Positions 9,817-22,736 of a DNA stretch of 64,000 nucleotides are shown piece after piece (position 1 is the first letter of the stretch; each line of letters opens with the position of its first letter). Made by a program: the position numbers and the translations under genes. The notes beneath the pieces are model-generated. The model was not told the origin of the DNA and did not search any database. It saw only the letters and a list, made by a program, of their open reading frames with translations. The stretch covers positions 1 to 64,000 of the forward strand of contig NW_026577926.1 in assembly GCF_029407905.1 (NCBI RefSeq), given 5' to 3'. Source of the stretch: Bubalus kerabau (taxonomy: Eukaryota > Chordata > Mammalia > Artiodactyla > Bovidae).

Positions 9817-11221
9817 TGCCTCTGAGAGGCGAGGGATCCTGTGGAGGTGGCGGGGCCCCTCGGGACTCCGCTGAATCTGGCGCAACGGAAGAGGGCCTCA
9901 CCTCGAGGGGAGGCAGGCACCTCAGGCTTCCTCTGCGTTTCGGACTCCGACCGCAGGGTCCCTGCAGAGTTGGGACAGGAGAGTCAGGCCTCGTCTTGTC
10001 TGAGGAAGGGAACCCCGCTGGCCTCTCGAGTTGCTCAGGGGGTCTCAGGCCCCTCGTCGAGCTGTGTGTGGAACCCGCGGGTCTTTGCGGACGATGCACG
10101 GGGGTGGCAGTGCCCCTTCGTGTTGTGCCTTCACCCACAGGGTTGCCTTCGAAGAGGGGTCCGGGCCTCGGGTCCTTCTCAAGAGCGGACCGGGGAATCG
10201 GGGGCGTTCGGCCTGTGGCCCCACCCACGTGGCTCGTCTCGAATTTCCTCGTGAGACCGGCCTCATCCTGAGGTGCGCCGGGAAGGCCGGGAACCCCTTC
10301 CAGACCACGCAGGGGAATCGCCTCTCCTGTCGCGATCAGGAGGGGAGAAGGGGCTCAGAGGAAGCGGTGCCGGGACCCTCGGTGTTCCCCTCGGGGGAAC
10401 CCGGCGTGTCGGGGGACTTTTGGGGGTCGCAGGAAGGCTGTCAGGGACCGTCTCGCCCTTCAGGGCGGAACAGGGGACTTCCCTTGAGACGCCGTCGCGG
10501 GCAAGGGCCTCATCTTGCCAAGCGGTGGGAACCACGTGGTTTTTCTCGAGTTGCGGCGGCATTCTCGAGTTACGACGGGGATCTCAGCCTTCCCCTTGGG
10601 TTGGCCCTGGGAAGCCCAATCTTCCCCTCGGGTTGCGAGGGAAAGCTGGGGGTGGCGCTCGAGTCACTGCAGGGCCGAAGAGACCTCACCTAAGCGTGTG
10701 TCCGGGACCTAATTTTCCTCTCCAGGGAAGGCCGGGATCTCGGGGTTGCATTCCAGGCTCCCCCGGGGAGTCAGGCCTCGTCTCGAGGGGAAGCCAAGGA
10801 CTCCGCTCTCCTCTCGAGTCGCGACGCGGGTCTCTTGGAGCCCCCTGAGCGGCCTCAAGGGAGTCCAGCCTCCTCTTCCGTTTGGAGAGAGGACCCGGGA
10901 TTGCTCTCCAGGCCATGCAGGAAAAGAAGGCCCTCAGCTCGCGAGGACGGGGGCGTCTCAGGGGTTTCCTCGAGCTGCGGCGCCCGTGGGGGTTTTCTCC
11001 CGAGGCACGACGAGGATCTCAGGGAGCCTCTCGTGCGGCGCCAGGGAAGTCAGGTCTCCATGCGCGTGGCGAGGGGGAGCGCGTCCTGGCTCTCGAGTCA
11101 CGGGAGGGGACTAGGGCCTCGAGACGCGTTGAAGAAGGACTCTCGAGGTCTCTGTCGGGGGGCGGCGGGAAACCCTCGTGTCCCTCGCCTTCTGCCGGGG
11201 ACCTTAGGGAACTTCCCAGGG
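9817..11221 (+). repeat. Satellite unit M8 (1,405 bp)
   Basis: A double substitution GG-to-AA at 9,874-9,875 (CTGAATCTGG) is the only difference seen. Confidence 0.9.
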
Positions 11222-12626
11222 TGCCTCTGAGAGGCGAGGGATCCTGTGGAGGTGGCGGGGCCCCTCGGGACTCCGCTGGGTCTGGCGCAACGGAAGAGGG
11301 CCTCACCTCGAGGGGAGGCAGGCACCTCAGGCTTCCTCTGCGTTTCGGACTCCGACCGCAGGGTCCCTGCAGAGTTGGGACAGGAGAGTCAGGCCTCGTC
11401 TTGTCTGAGGAAGGGAACCCCGCTGGCCTCTCGAGTTGCTCAGGGGGTCTCAGGCCCCTCGTCGAGCTGTGTGTGGAACCCGCGGGTCTTTGCGGACGAT
11501 GCACGGGGGTGGCAGTGCCCCTTCGTGTTGTGCCTTCACCCACAGGGTTGCCTTCGAAGAGGGGTCCGGGCCTCGGGTCCTTCTCAAGAGCGGACCGGGG
11601 AATCGGGGGCGTTCGGCCTGTGGCCCCACCCACGTGGCTCGTCTCGAATTTCCTCGTGAGACCGGCCTCATCCTGAGGTGCGCCGGGAAGGCCGGGAACC
11701 CCTTCCAGACCACGCAGGGGAATCGCCTCTCCTGTCGCGATCAGGAGGGGAGAAGGGGCTCAGAGGAAGCGGTGCCGGGACCCTCGGTGTTCCCCTCGGG
11801 GGAACCCGGCGTGTCGGGGGACTTTTGGGGGTCGCAGGAAGGCTGTCAGGGACCGTCTCGCCCTTCAGGGCGGAACAGGGGACTTCCCTTGAGACGCCGT
11901 CGCGGGCAAGGGCCTCATCTTGCCAAGCGGTGGGAACCACGTGGTTTTTCTCGAGTTGCGGCGGCATTCTCGAGTTACGACGGGGATCTCAGCCTTCCCC
12001 TTGGGTTGGCCCTGGGAAGCCCAATCTTCCCCTCGGGTTGCGAGGGAAAGCTGGGGGTGGCGCTCGAGTCACTGCAGGGCCGAAGAGACCTCACCTAAGC
12101 GTGTGTCCGGGACCTAATTTTCCTCTCCAGGGAAGGCCGGGATCTCGGGGTTGCATTCCAGGCTCCCCCGGGGAGTCAGGCCTCGTCTCGAGGGGAAGCC
12201 AAGGACTCCGCTCTCCTCTCGAGTCGCGACGCGGGTCTCTTGGAGCCCCCTGAGCGGCCTCAAGGGAGTCCAGCCTCCTCTTCCGTTTGGAGAGAGGACC
12301 CGGGATTGCTCTCCAGGCCATGCAGGAAAAGAAGGCCCTCAGCTCGCGAGGACGGGGGCGTCTCAGGGGTTTCCTCGAGCTGCGGCGCCCGTGGGGGTTT
12401 TCTCCCGAGGCACGACGAGGATCTCAGGGAGCCTCTCGTGCGGCGCCAGGGAAGTCAGGTCTCCATGCGCGTGGCGAGGGGGAGCGCGTCCTGGCTCTCG
12501 AGTCACGGGAGGGGACTAGGGCCTCGAGACGCGTTGAAGAAGGACTCTCGAGGTCTCTGTCGGGGGGCGGCGGGAAACCCTCGTGTCCCTCGCCTTCTGC
12601 CGGGGACCTTAGGGAACTTCCCAGGG
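11222..12626 (+). repeat. Satellite unit M9 (1,405 bp)
   Basis: No difference from M5 seen. Confidence 0.9.
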
Positions 12627-14031
12627 TGCCTCTGAGAGGCGAGGGATCCTGTGGAGGTGGCGGGGCCCCTCGGGACTCCGCTGGGTCTGGCGCAACGGAA
12701 GAGGGCCTCACCTCGAGGGGAGGCAGGCACCTCAGGCTTCCTCTGCGTTTCGGACTCCGACCGCAGGGTCCCTGCAGAGTTGGGACAGGAGAGTCAGGCC
12801 TCGTCTTGTCTGAGGAAGGGAACCCCGCTGGCCTCTCGAGTTGCTCAGGGGGTCTCAGGCCCCTCCTCGAGCTGTGTGTGGAACCCGCGGGTCTTTGCGG
12901 ATGATGCACGGGGGTGGCAGTGCCCCTTCGTGTTGTGCCTTCACCCACAGGGTTGCCTTCGAAGAGGGGTCCGGGCCTCGGGTCCTTCTCAAGAGCGGAC
13001 CGGGGAATCGGGGGCGTTCGGCCTGTGGCCCCACCCACGTGGCTCGTCTCGAATTTCCTCGTGAGACCGGCCTCATCCTGAGGTGCGCCGGGAAGGCCGG
13101 GAACCCCTTCCAGACCACGCAGGGGAATCGCCTCTCCTGTCGCGATCAGGAGGGGAGAAGGGGCTCAGAGGAAGCGGTGCCGGGACCCTCGGTGTTCCCC
13201 TCGGGGGAACCCGGCGTGTCGGGGGACTTTTGGGGGTCGCAGGAAGGCTGTCAGGGACCGTCTCGCCCTTCAGGGCGGAACAGGGGACTTCCCTTGAGAC
13301 GCCGTCGCGGGCAAGGGCCTCATCTTGCCAAGCGGTGGGAACCACGTGGTTTTTCTCGAGTTGCGGCGGCATTCTCGAGTTACGACGGGGATCTCAGCCT
13401 TCCCCTTGGGTTGGCCCTGGGAAGCCCAATCTTCCCCTCGGGTTGCGAGGGAAAGCTGGGGGTGGCGCTCGAGTCACTGCAGGGCCGAAGAGACCTCACC
13501 TAAGCGTGTGTCCGGGACCTAATTTTCCTCTCCAGGGAAGGCAGGGATCTCGGGGATGCATTCCAGGCTCCCCCGGGGAGTCAGGCCTCGTCTCGAGGGG
13601 AAGCCAAGGACTCCGCTCTCCTCTCGAGTCGCGACGCGGGTCTCTTGGAGCCCCCTGAGCGGCCTCAAGGGAGTCCAGCCTCCTCTTCCGTTTGGAGAGA
13701 GGACCCGGGATTGCTCTCCAGGCCATGCAGGAAAAGAAGGCCCTCAGCTCGCGAGGACGGGGGCGTCTCAGGGGTTTCCTCGAGCTGCGGCGCCCGTGGG
13801 GGTTTTCTCCCGAGGCACGACGAGGATCTCAGGGAGCCTCTCGTGCGGCGCCAGGGAAGTCAGGTCTCCATGCGCGTGGCGAGGGGGAGCGCGTCCTGGC
13901 TCTCGAGTCACGGGAGGGGACTAGGGCCTCGAGACGCGTTGAAGAAGGACTCTCGAGGTCTCTGTCGGGGGGCGGCGGGAAACCCTCGTGTCCCTCGCCT
14001 TCTGCCGGGGACCTTAGGGAACTTCCCAGGG
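12627..14031 (+). repeat. Satellite unit M10 (1,405 bp)
   Basis: G-to-C at 12,866, C-to-T at 12,902 (GATGATGC), C-to-A at 13,543 and T-to-A at 13,556 (GGGGATGCA). The last three recur 2,810 bp later in M12. Confidence 0.9.
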
Positions 14032-15436
14032 TGCCTCTGAGAGGCGAGGGATCCTGTGGAGGTGGCGGGGCCCCTCGGGACTCCGCTGGGTCTGGCGCAA
14101 CGGAAGAGGGCCTCACCTCGAGGGGAGGCAGGCACCTCAGGCTTCCTCTGCGTTTCGGACTCCGACCGCAGGGTCCCTGCAGAGTTGGGACAGGAGAGTC
14201 AGGCCTCGTCTTGTCTGAGGAAGGGAACCCCGCTGGCCTCTCGAGTTGCTCAGGGGGTCTCAGGCCCCTCGTCGAGCTGTGTGTGGAACCCGCGGGTCTT
14301 TGCGGACGATGCACGGGGGTGGCAGTGCCCCTTCGTGTTGTGCCTTCACCCACAGGGTTGCCTTCGAAGAGGGGTCCGGGCCTCGGGTCCTTCTCAAGAG
14401 CGGACCGGGGAATCGGGGGCGTTCGGCCTGTGGCCCCACCCACGTGGCTCGTCTCGAATTTCCTCGTGAGACCGGCCTCATCCTGAGGTGCGCCGGGAAG
14501 GCCGGGAACCCCTTCCAGACCACGCAGGGGAATCGCCTCTCCTGTCGCGATCAGGAGGGGAGAAGGGGCTCAGAGGAAGCGGTGCCGGGACCCTCGGTGT
14601 TCCCCTCGGGGGAACCCGGCGTGTCGGGGGACTTTTGGGGGTCGCAGGAAGGCTGTCAGGGACCGTCTCGCCCTTCAGGGCGGAACAGGGGACTTCCCTT
14701 GAGACGCCGTCGCGGGCAAGGGCCTCATCTTGCCAAGCGGTGGGAACCACGTGGTTTTTCTCGAGTTGCGGCGGCATTCTCGAGTTACGACGGGGATCTC
14801 AGCCTTCCCCTTGGGTTGGCCCTGGGAAGCCCAATCTTCCCCTCGGGTTGCGAGGGAAAGCTGGGGGTGGCGCTCGAGTCACTGCAGGGCCGAAGAGACC
14901 TCACCTAAGCGTGAGTCCGGGACCTAATTTTCCTCTCCAGGGAAGGCCGGGATCTCGGGGTTGCATTCCAGGCTCCCCCGGGGAGTCAGGCCTCGTCTCG
15001 AGGGGAAGCCAAGGACTCCGCTCTCCTCTCGAGTCGCGACGCGGGTCTCTTGGAGCCCCCTGAGCGGCCTCAAGGGAGTCCAGCCTCCTCTTCCGTTTGG
15101 AGAGAGGACCCGGGATTGCTCTCCAGGCCATGCAGGAAAAGAAGGCCCTCAGCTCGCGAGGACGGGGGCGTCTCAGGGGTTTCCTCGAGCTGCGGCGCCC
15201 GTGGGGGTTTTCTCCCGAGGCACGACGAGGATCTCAGGGAGCCTCTCGTGCGGCGCCAGGGAAGTCAGGTCTCCATGCGCGTGGCGAGGGGGAGCGCGTC
15301 CTGGCTCTCGAGTCACGGGAGGGGACTAGGGCCTCGAGACGCGTTGAAGAAGGACTCTCGAGGTCTCTGTCGGGGGGCGGCGGGAAACCCTCGTGTCCCT
15401 CGCCTTCTGCCGGGGACCTTAGGGAACTTCCCAGGG
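14032..15436 (+). repeat. Satellite unit M11 (1,405 bp)
   Basis: T-to-A at 14,914 (GTGAGTCC). Otherwise it matches M5. Confidence 0.9.
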
Positions 15437-16841
15437 TGCCTCTGAGAGGCGAGGGATCCTGTGGAGGTGGCGGGGCCCCTCGGGACTCCGCTGGGTCTGG
15501 CGCAACGGAAGAGGGCCTCACCTCGAGGGGAGGCAGGCACCTCAGGCTTCCTCTGCGTTTCGGACTCCGACCGCAGGGTCCCTGCAGAGTTGGGACAGGA
15601 GAGTCAGGCCTCGTCTTGTCTGAGGAAGGGAACCCCGCTGGCCTCTCGAGTTGCTCAGGGGGTCTCAGGCCCCTCGTCGAGCTGTGTGTGGAACCCGCGG
15701 GTCTTTGCGGATGATGCACGGGGGTGGCAGTGCCCCTTCGTGTTGTGCCTTCACCCACAGGGTTGCCTTCGAAGAGGGGTCCGGGCCTCGGGTCCTTCTC
15801 AAGAGCGGACCGGGGAATCGGGGGCGTTCGGCCTGTGGCCCCACCCACGTGGCTCGTCTCGAATTTCCTCGTGAGACCGGCCTCATCCTGAGGTGCGCCG
15901 GGAAGGCCGGGAACCCCTTCCAGACCACGCAGGGGAATCGCCTCTCCTGTCGCGATCAGGAGGGGAGAAGGGGCTCAGAGGAAGCGGTGCCGGGACCCTC
16001 GGTGTTCCCCTCGGGGGAACCCGGCGTGTCGGGGGACTTTTGGGGGTCGCAGGAAGGCTGTCAGGGACCGTCTCGCCCTTCAGGGCGGAACAGGGGACTT
16101 CCCTTGAGACGCCGTCGCGGGCAAGGGCCTCATCTTGCCAAGCGGTGGGAACCACGTGGTTTTTCTCGAGTTGCGGCGGCATTCTCGAGTTACGACGGGG
16201 ATCTCAGCCTTCCCCTTGGGTTGGCCCTGGGAAGCCCAATCTTCCCCTCGGGTTGCGAGGGAAAGCTGGGGGTGGCGCTCGAGTCACTGCAGGGCCGAAG
16301 AGACCTCACCTAAGCGTGTGTCCGGGACCTAATTTTCCTCTCCAGGGAAGGCAGGGATCTCGGGGATGCATTCCAGGCTCCCCCGGGGAGTCAGGCCTCG
16401 TCTCGAGGGGAAGCCAAGGACTCCGCTCTCCTCTCGAGTCGCGACGCGGGTCTCTTGGAGCCCCCTGAGCGGCCTCAAGGGAGTCCAGCCTCCTCTTCCA
16501 TTTGGAGAGAGGACCCGGGATTGCTCTCCAGGCCATGCAGGAAAAGAAGGCCCTCAGCTCGCGAGGACGGGGGCGTCTCAGGGGTTTCCTCGAGCTGCGG
16601 CGCCCGTGGGGGTTTTCTCCCGAGGCACGACGAGGATCTCAGGGAGCCTCTCGTGCGGCGCCAGGGAAGTCAGGTCTCCATGCGCGTGGCGAGGGGGAGC
16701 GCGTCCTGGCTCTCGAGTCACGGGAGGGGACTAGGGCCTCGAGACGCGTTGAAGAAGGACTCTCGAGGTCTCTGTCGGGGGGCGGCGGGAAACCCTCGTG
16801 TCCCTCGCCTTCTGCCGGGGACCTTAGGGAACTTCCCAGGG
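15437..16841 (+). repeat. Satellite unit M12 (1,405 bp)
   Basis: Shares the M10 variants at 15,712, 16,353 and 16,366. Private G-to-A at 16,500 (TTCCATTTGG). Confidence 0.9.
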
Positions 16842-18246
16842 TGCCTCTGAGAGGCGAGGGATCCTGTGGAGGTGGCGGGGCCCCTCGGGACTCTGCTGGG
16901 TCTGGCGCAACGGAAGAGGGCCTCACCTCGAGGGGAGGCAGGCACCTCAGGCTTCCTCTGCGTTTCGGACTCCGACCGCAGGGTCCCTGCAGAGTTGGGA
17001 CAGGAGAGTCAGGCCTCGTCTTGTCTGAGGAAGGGAACCCCGCTGGCCTCTCGAGTTGCTCAGGGGGTCTCAGGCCCCTCGTCGAGCTGTGTGTGGAACC
17101 CGCGGGTCTTTGCGGACGATGCACGGGGGTGGCAGTGCCCCTTCGTGTTGTGCCTTCACCCACAGGGTTGCCTTCGAAGAGGGGTCCGGGCCTCGGGTCC
17201 TTCTCAAGAGCGGACCGGGGAATCGGGGGCGTTCGGCCTGTGGCCCCACCCACGTGGCTCGTCTCGAATTTCCTCGTGAGACCGGCCTCATCCTGAGGTG
17301 CGCCGGGAAGGCCGGGAACCCCTTCCAGACCACGCAGGGGAATCGCCTCTCCTGTCGCGATCAGGAGGGGAGAAGGGGCTCAGAGGAAGCGGTGCCGGGA
17401 CCCTCGGTGTTCCCCTCGGGGGAACCCGGCGTGTCGGGGGACTTTTGGGGGTCGCAGGAAGGCTGTCAGGGACCGTCTCGCCCTTCAGGGCGGAACAGGG
17501 GACTTCCCTTGAGACGCCGTCGCGGGCAAGGGCCTCATCTTGCCAAGCGGTGGGAACCACGTGGTTTTTCTCGAGTTGCGGCGGCATTCTCGAGTTACGA
17601 CGGGGATCTCAGCCTTCCCCTTGGGTTGGCCCTGGGAAGCCCAATCTTCCCCTCGGGTTGCGAGGGAAAGCTGGGGGTGGCGCTCGAGTCACTGCAGGGC
17701 CGAAGAGACCTCACCTAAGCGTGTGTCCGGGACCTAATTTTCCTCTCCAGGGAAGGCCGGGATCTCGGGGTTGCATTCCAGGCTCCCCCGGGGAGTCAGG
17801 CCTCGTCTCGAGGGGAAGCCAAGGACTCCGCTCTCCTCTCGAGTCGCGACGCGGGTCTCTTGGAGCCCCCTGAGCGGCCTCAAGGGAGTCCAGCCTCCTC
17901 TTCCGTTTGGAGAGAGGACCCGGGATTGCTCTCCAGGCCATGCAGGAAAAGAAGGCCCTCAGCTCGCGAGGACGGGGGCGTCTCAGGGGTTTCCTCGAGC
18001 TGCGGCGCCCGTGGGGGTTTTCTCCCGAGGCACGACGAGGATCTCAGGGAGCCTCTCGTGTGGCGCCAGGGAAGTCAGGTCTCCATGCGCGTGGCGAGGG
18101 GGAGCGCGTCCTGGCTCTCGAGTCACGGGAGGGGACTAGGGCCTCGAGTCGCGTTGAAGAAGGACTCTCGAGGTCTTTGTCGGGGGGCGGCGGGAAACCC
18201 TCGTGTCCCTCGCCTTCTGCCGGGGACCTTAGGGAACTTCCCAGGG
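16842..18246 (+). repeat. Satellite unit M13 (1,405 bp)
   Basis: C-to-T at 16,894, C-to-T at 18,061, A-to-T at 18,149 (CGAGTCGCG) and C-to-T at 18,177 (GTCTTTGTC). It immediately precedes the truncated unit M14. Confidence 0.9.
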
Positions 18247-18521
18247 TGCCTCTGAGAGGCGAGGGATCCTGTGGAGGTGGCGGGGCCCCTCGGGACTCCG
18301 CTGGGTCTGGCGCAACGGAAGAGGGCCTCACCTCGAGGGGAGGCAGGCACCTCAGGCTTCCTCTGCGTTTCGGACTCCGACCGCAGGGGCTCTCGAGTCA
18401 CGGGAGGGGACTAGGGCCTCGAGACGCGTTGAAGAAGGACTCTCGAGGTCTCTGTCGGGGGGCGGCGGGAAACCCTCGTGTCCCTCGCCTTCTGCCGGGG
18501 ACCTTAGGGAACTTGCCAGGG
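18247..18521 (+). repeat. M14: truncated 275-bp unit
   Basis: The first 142 bp are a normal unit start, ending in CCGCAGGGG. The sequence then continues at CTCTCGAGTC, the last 133 bp of a unit. In a normal unit these points lie 1,130 bp apart. The event is an 1,130-bp deletion between adjacent units or, equivalently, a 275-bp duplication. The junction near 18,388 has only about one base of microhomology. A C-to-G at 18,515 (ACTTGCCAGG) is private. Confidence 0.88.
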
Positions 18522-19926
18522 TGCCTCTGAGAGGCGAGGGATCCTGTGGAGGTGGCGGGGCCCCTCGGGACTCCGCTGGGTCTGGCGCAACGGAAGAGGG
18601 CCTCACCTCGAGGGGAGGCAGGCACCTCAGGCTTCCTCTGCGTTTCGGACTCCGACCGCAGGGTCCCTGCAGAGTTGGGACAGGAGAGTCAGGCCTCGTC
18701 TTGTCTGAGGAAGGGAACCCCGCTGGCCTCTCGAGTTGCTCAGGGGGTCTCAGGCCCCTCGTCGAGCTGTGTGTGGAACCCGCGGGTCTTTGCGGACGAT
18801 GCACGGGGGTGGCAGTGCCCCTTCGTGTTGTGCCTTCACCCACAGGGTTGCCTTCGAAGAGGGGTCCGGGCCTCGGGTCCTTCTCAAGAGCGGACCGGGG
18901 AATCGGGGGCGTTCGGCCTGTGGCCCCACCCACGTGGCTCGTCTCGAATTTCCTCGTGAGACCGGCCTCATCCTGAGGTGCGCCGGGAAGGCCGGGAACC
19001 CCTTCCAGACCACGCAGGGGAATCGCCTCTCCTGTCGCGATCAGGAGGGGAGAAGGGGCTCAGAGGAAGCGGTGCCGGGACCCTCGGTGTTCCCCTCGGG
19101 GGAACCCGGCGTGTCGGGGGACTTTTGGGGGTCGCAGGAAGGCTGTCAGGGACCGTCTCGCCCTTCAGGGCGGAACAGGGGACTTCCCTTGAGACGCCGT
19201 CGCGGGCAAGGGCCTCATCTTGCCAAGCGGTGGGAACCACGTGGTTTTTCTCGAGTTGCGGCGGCATTCTCGAGTTACGACGGGGATCTCAGCCTTCCCC
19301 TTGGGTTGGCCCTGGGAAGCCCAATCTTCCCCTCGGGTTGCGAGGGAAAGCTGGGGGTGGCGCTCGAGTCACTGCAGGGCCGAAGAGACCTCACCTAAGC
19401 GTGTGTCCGGGACCTAATTTTCCTCTCCAGGGAAGGCAGGGATCTCGGGGTTGCATTCCAGGCTCCCCCGGGGAGTCAGGCCTCGTCTCGAGGGGAAGCC
19501 AAGGACTCCGCTCTCCTCTCGAGTCGCGACGCGGGTCTCTTGGAGCCCCCTGAGCGGCCTCAAGGGAGTCCAGCCTCCTCTTCCGTTTGGAGAGAGGACC
19601 CGGGATTGCTCTCCAGGCCATGCAGGAAAAGAAGGCCCTCAGCTCGCGAGGACGGGGGCATCTCAGGGGTTTCCTCGAGCTGCGGCGCCCGTGGGGGTTT
19701 TCTCCCGAGGCACGACGAGGATCTCAGGGAGCCTCTCGTGCGGCGCCAGGGAAGTCAGGTCTCCATGCGCGTGGCGAGGGGGAGCGCGTCCTGGCTCTCG
19801 AGTCACGGGAGGGGACTAGGGCCTCGAGACGCGTTGAAGAAGGACTCTCGAGGTCTCTGTCGGGGGGCGGCGGGAAACCCTCGTGTCCCTCGCCTTCTGC
19901 CGGGGACCTTAGGGAACTTCCCAGGG
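18522..19926 (+). repeat. Satellite unit M15 (1,405 bp)
   Basis: C-to-A at 19,438 marks the start of the fixed GGCAGG state. Private G-to-A at 19,660. Confidence 0.9.
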
Positions 19927-21331
19927 TGCCTCTGAGAGGCGAGGGATCCTGTGGAGGTGGCGGGGCCCCTCGGGACTCCGCTGGGTCTGGCGCAACGGAA
20001 GAGGGCCTCACCTCGAGGGGAGGCAGGCACCTCAGGCTTCCTCTGCGTTTCGGACTCCGACCGCAGGGTCCCTGCAGAGTTGGGACAGGAGAGTCAGGCC
20101 TCGTCTTGTCTGAGGAAGGGAACCCCGCTGGCCTCTCGAGTTGCTCAGGGGGTCTCAGGCCCCTCGTCGAGCTGTGTGTGGAACCCGCGGGTCTTTGCGG
20201 ACGATGCACGGGGGTGGCAGTGCCCCTTCGTGTTGTGCCTTCACCCACAGGGTTGCCTTCGAAGAGGGGTCCGGGCCTCGGGTCCTTCTCAAGAGCGGAC
20301 CGGGGAATCGGGGGCGTTCGGCCTGTGGCCCCACCCACGTGGCTCGTCTCGAATTTCCTCGTGAGACCGGCCTCATCCTGAGGTGCGCCGGGAAGGCCGG
20401 GAACCCCTTCCAGACCACGCAGGGGAATCGCCTCTCCTGTCGCGATCAGGAGGGGAGAAGGGGCTCAGAGGAAGCGGTGCCGGGACCCTCGGTGTTCCCC
20501 TCGGGGGAACCCGGCGTGTCGGGGGACTTTTGGGGGTCGCAGGAAGGCTGTCAGGGACCGTCTCGCCCTTCAGGGCGGAACAGGGGACTTCCCTTGAGAC
20601 GCCGTCGCGGGCAAGGGCCTCATCTTGCCAAGCGGTGGGAACCACGTGGTTTTTCTCGAGTTGCGGCGGCATTCTCGAGTTACGACGGGGATCTCAGCCT
20701 TCCCCTTGGGTTGGCCCTGGGAAGCCCAATCTTCCCCTCGGGTTGCGAGGGAAAGCTGGGGGTGGCGCTCGAGTCACTGCAGGGCCTAAGAGACCTCACC
20801 TAAGCGTGTGTCCGGGACCTAATTTTCCTCTCCAGGGAAGGCAGGGATCTCGGGGTTGCATTCCAGGCTCCCCCGGGGAGTCAGGCCTCGTCTCGAGGGG
20901 AAGCCAAGGACTCCGCTCTCCTCTCGAGTCGCGACGCGGGTCTCTTGGAGCCCCCTGAGCGGCCTCAAGGGAGTCCAGCCTCCTCTTCCGTTTGGAGAGA
21001 GGACCCGGGATTGCTCTCCAGGCCATGCAGGAAAAGAAGGCCCTCAGCTCGCGAGGACGGGGGCGTCTCAGGGGTTTCCTCGAGCTGCGGCGCCCGTGGG
21101 GGTTTTCTCCCGAGGCACGACGAGGATCTCAGGGAGCCTCTCGTGCGGCGCCAGGGAAGTCAGGTCTCCATGCGCGTGGCGAGGGGGAGCGCGTCCTGGC
21201 TCTCGAGTCACGGGAGGGGACTAGGGCCTCGAGACGCGTTGAAGAAGGACTCTCGAGGTCTTTGTCGGGGGGCGGCGGGAAACCCTCGTGTCCCTCGCCT
21301 TCTGCCGGGGACCTTAGGGAACTTCCCAGGG
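19927..21331 (+). repeat. Satellite unit M16 (1,405 bp)
   Basis: G-to-T at 20,787 (CCTAAGAG) and C-to-T at 21,262 (CTTTGTC). Confidence 0.9.
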
Positions 21332-22736
21332 TGCCTCTGAGAGGCGAGGGATCCTGTGGAGGTGGCGGGGCCCCTCGGGACTCCGCTGGGTCTGGCGCAA
21401 CGGAAGAGGGCCTCACCTCGAGGGGAGGCAGGCACCTCAGGCTTCCTCTGCGTTTCGGACTCCGACCGCAGGGTCCCTGCAGAGTTGGGACAGGAGAGTC
21501 AGGCCTCGTCTTGTCTGAGGAAGGGAACCCCGCTGGCCTCTCGAGTTGCTCAGGGGGTCTCAGGCCCCTCGTCGAGCTGTGTGTGGAACCCGCGGGTCTT
21601 TGCGGACGATGCACGGGGGTGGCAGTGCCCCTTCGTGTTGTGCCTTCACCCACAGGGTTGCCTTCGAAGAGGGGTCCGGGCCTCGGGTCCTTCTCCAGAG
21701 CGGACCGGGGAATCGGGGGCGTTCGGCCTGTGGCCCCACCCACGTGGCTCGTCTCGAATTTCCTCGTGAGACCGGCCTCATCCTGAGGTGCGCCGGGAAG
21801 GCCGGGAACCCCTTCCAGACCACGCAGGGGAATCGCCTCTCCTGTCGCGATCAGGAGGGGAGAAGGGGCTCAGAGGAAGCGGTGCCGGGACCCTCGGTGT
21901 TCCCCTCGGGGGAACCCGGCGTGTCGGGGGACTTTTGGGGGTCGCAGGAAGGCTGTCAGGGACCGTCTCGCCCTTCAGGGCGGAACAGGGGACTTCCCTT
22001 GAGACGCCGTCGCGGGCAAGGGCCTCATCTTGCCAAGCGGTGGGAACCACGTGGTTTTTCTCGAGTTGCGGCGGCATTCTCGAGTTACGACGGGGATCTC
22101 AGCCTTCCCCTTGGGTTGGCCCTGGGAAGCCCAATCTTCCCCTCGGGTTGCGAGGGAAAGCTGGGGGTGGCGCTCGAGTCACTGCAGGGCCGAAGAGACC
22201 TCACCTAAGCGTGTGTCCGGGACCTAATTTTCCTCTCCAGGGAAGGCAGGGATCTCGGGGTTGCATTCCAGGCTCCCCCGGGGAGTCAGGCCTCGTCTCG
22301 AGGGGAAGCCAAGGACTCCGCTCTCCTCTCGAGTCGCGACGCGGGTCTCTTGGAGCCCCCTGAGCGGCCTCAAGGGAGTCCAGCCTCCTCTTCCGTTTGG
22401 AGAGAGGACCCGGGATTGCTCTCCAGGCCATGCAGGAAAAGAAGGCCCTCAGCTCGCGAGGACGGGGGCGTCTCAGGGGTTTCCTCGAGCTGCGGCGCCC
22501 GTGGGGGTTTTCTCCCGAGGCACGACGAGGATCTCAGGGAGCCTCTCGTGCGGCGCCAGGGAAGTCAGGTCTCCATGCGCGTGGCGAGGGGGAGCGCGTC
22601 CTGGCTCTCGAGTCACGGGAGGGGACTAGGGCCTCGAGACGCCTTGAAGAAGGACTCTCGAGGTCTTTGTCGGGGGGCGGCGGGAAACCCTCGTGTCCCT
22701 CGCCTTCTGCCGGGGACCTTAGGGAACTTCCCAGGG
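21332..22736 (+). repeat. Satellite unit M17 (1,405 bp)
   Basis: Private A-to-C at 21,696 (TTCTCCAGAG) and G-to-C at 22,643 (GACGCCTTG), plus CTTTGTC at 22,667. Confidence 0.9.

Larger units (their letters stand above)
3051..19430 (+). repeat. Array domain 2: homogeneous type-A units
   Basis: Units of exactly 1,405 bp, usually with zero to four differences from one another. The usual state after the pyrimidine tract is GAAGGCCGGG; M7, M10 and M12 carry GAAGGCAGGG instead. The domain contains a run of invariant units (3,846-8,830) and the truncated unit at 18,247-18,521. Confidence 0.85.

Noticed and set aside
18247..18521. Insertion of a foreign 275-bp element
   Set aside because: Every base of the segment matches the satellite unit; it is a rearranged unit, not an insertion.
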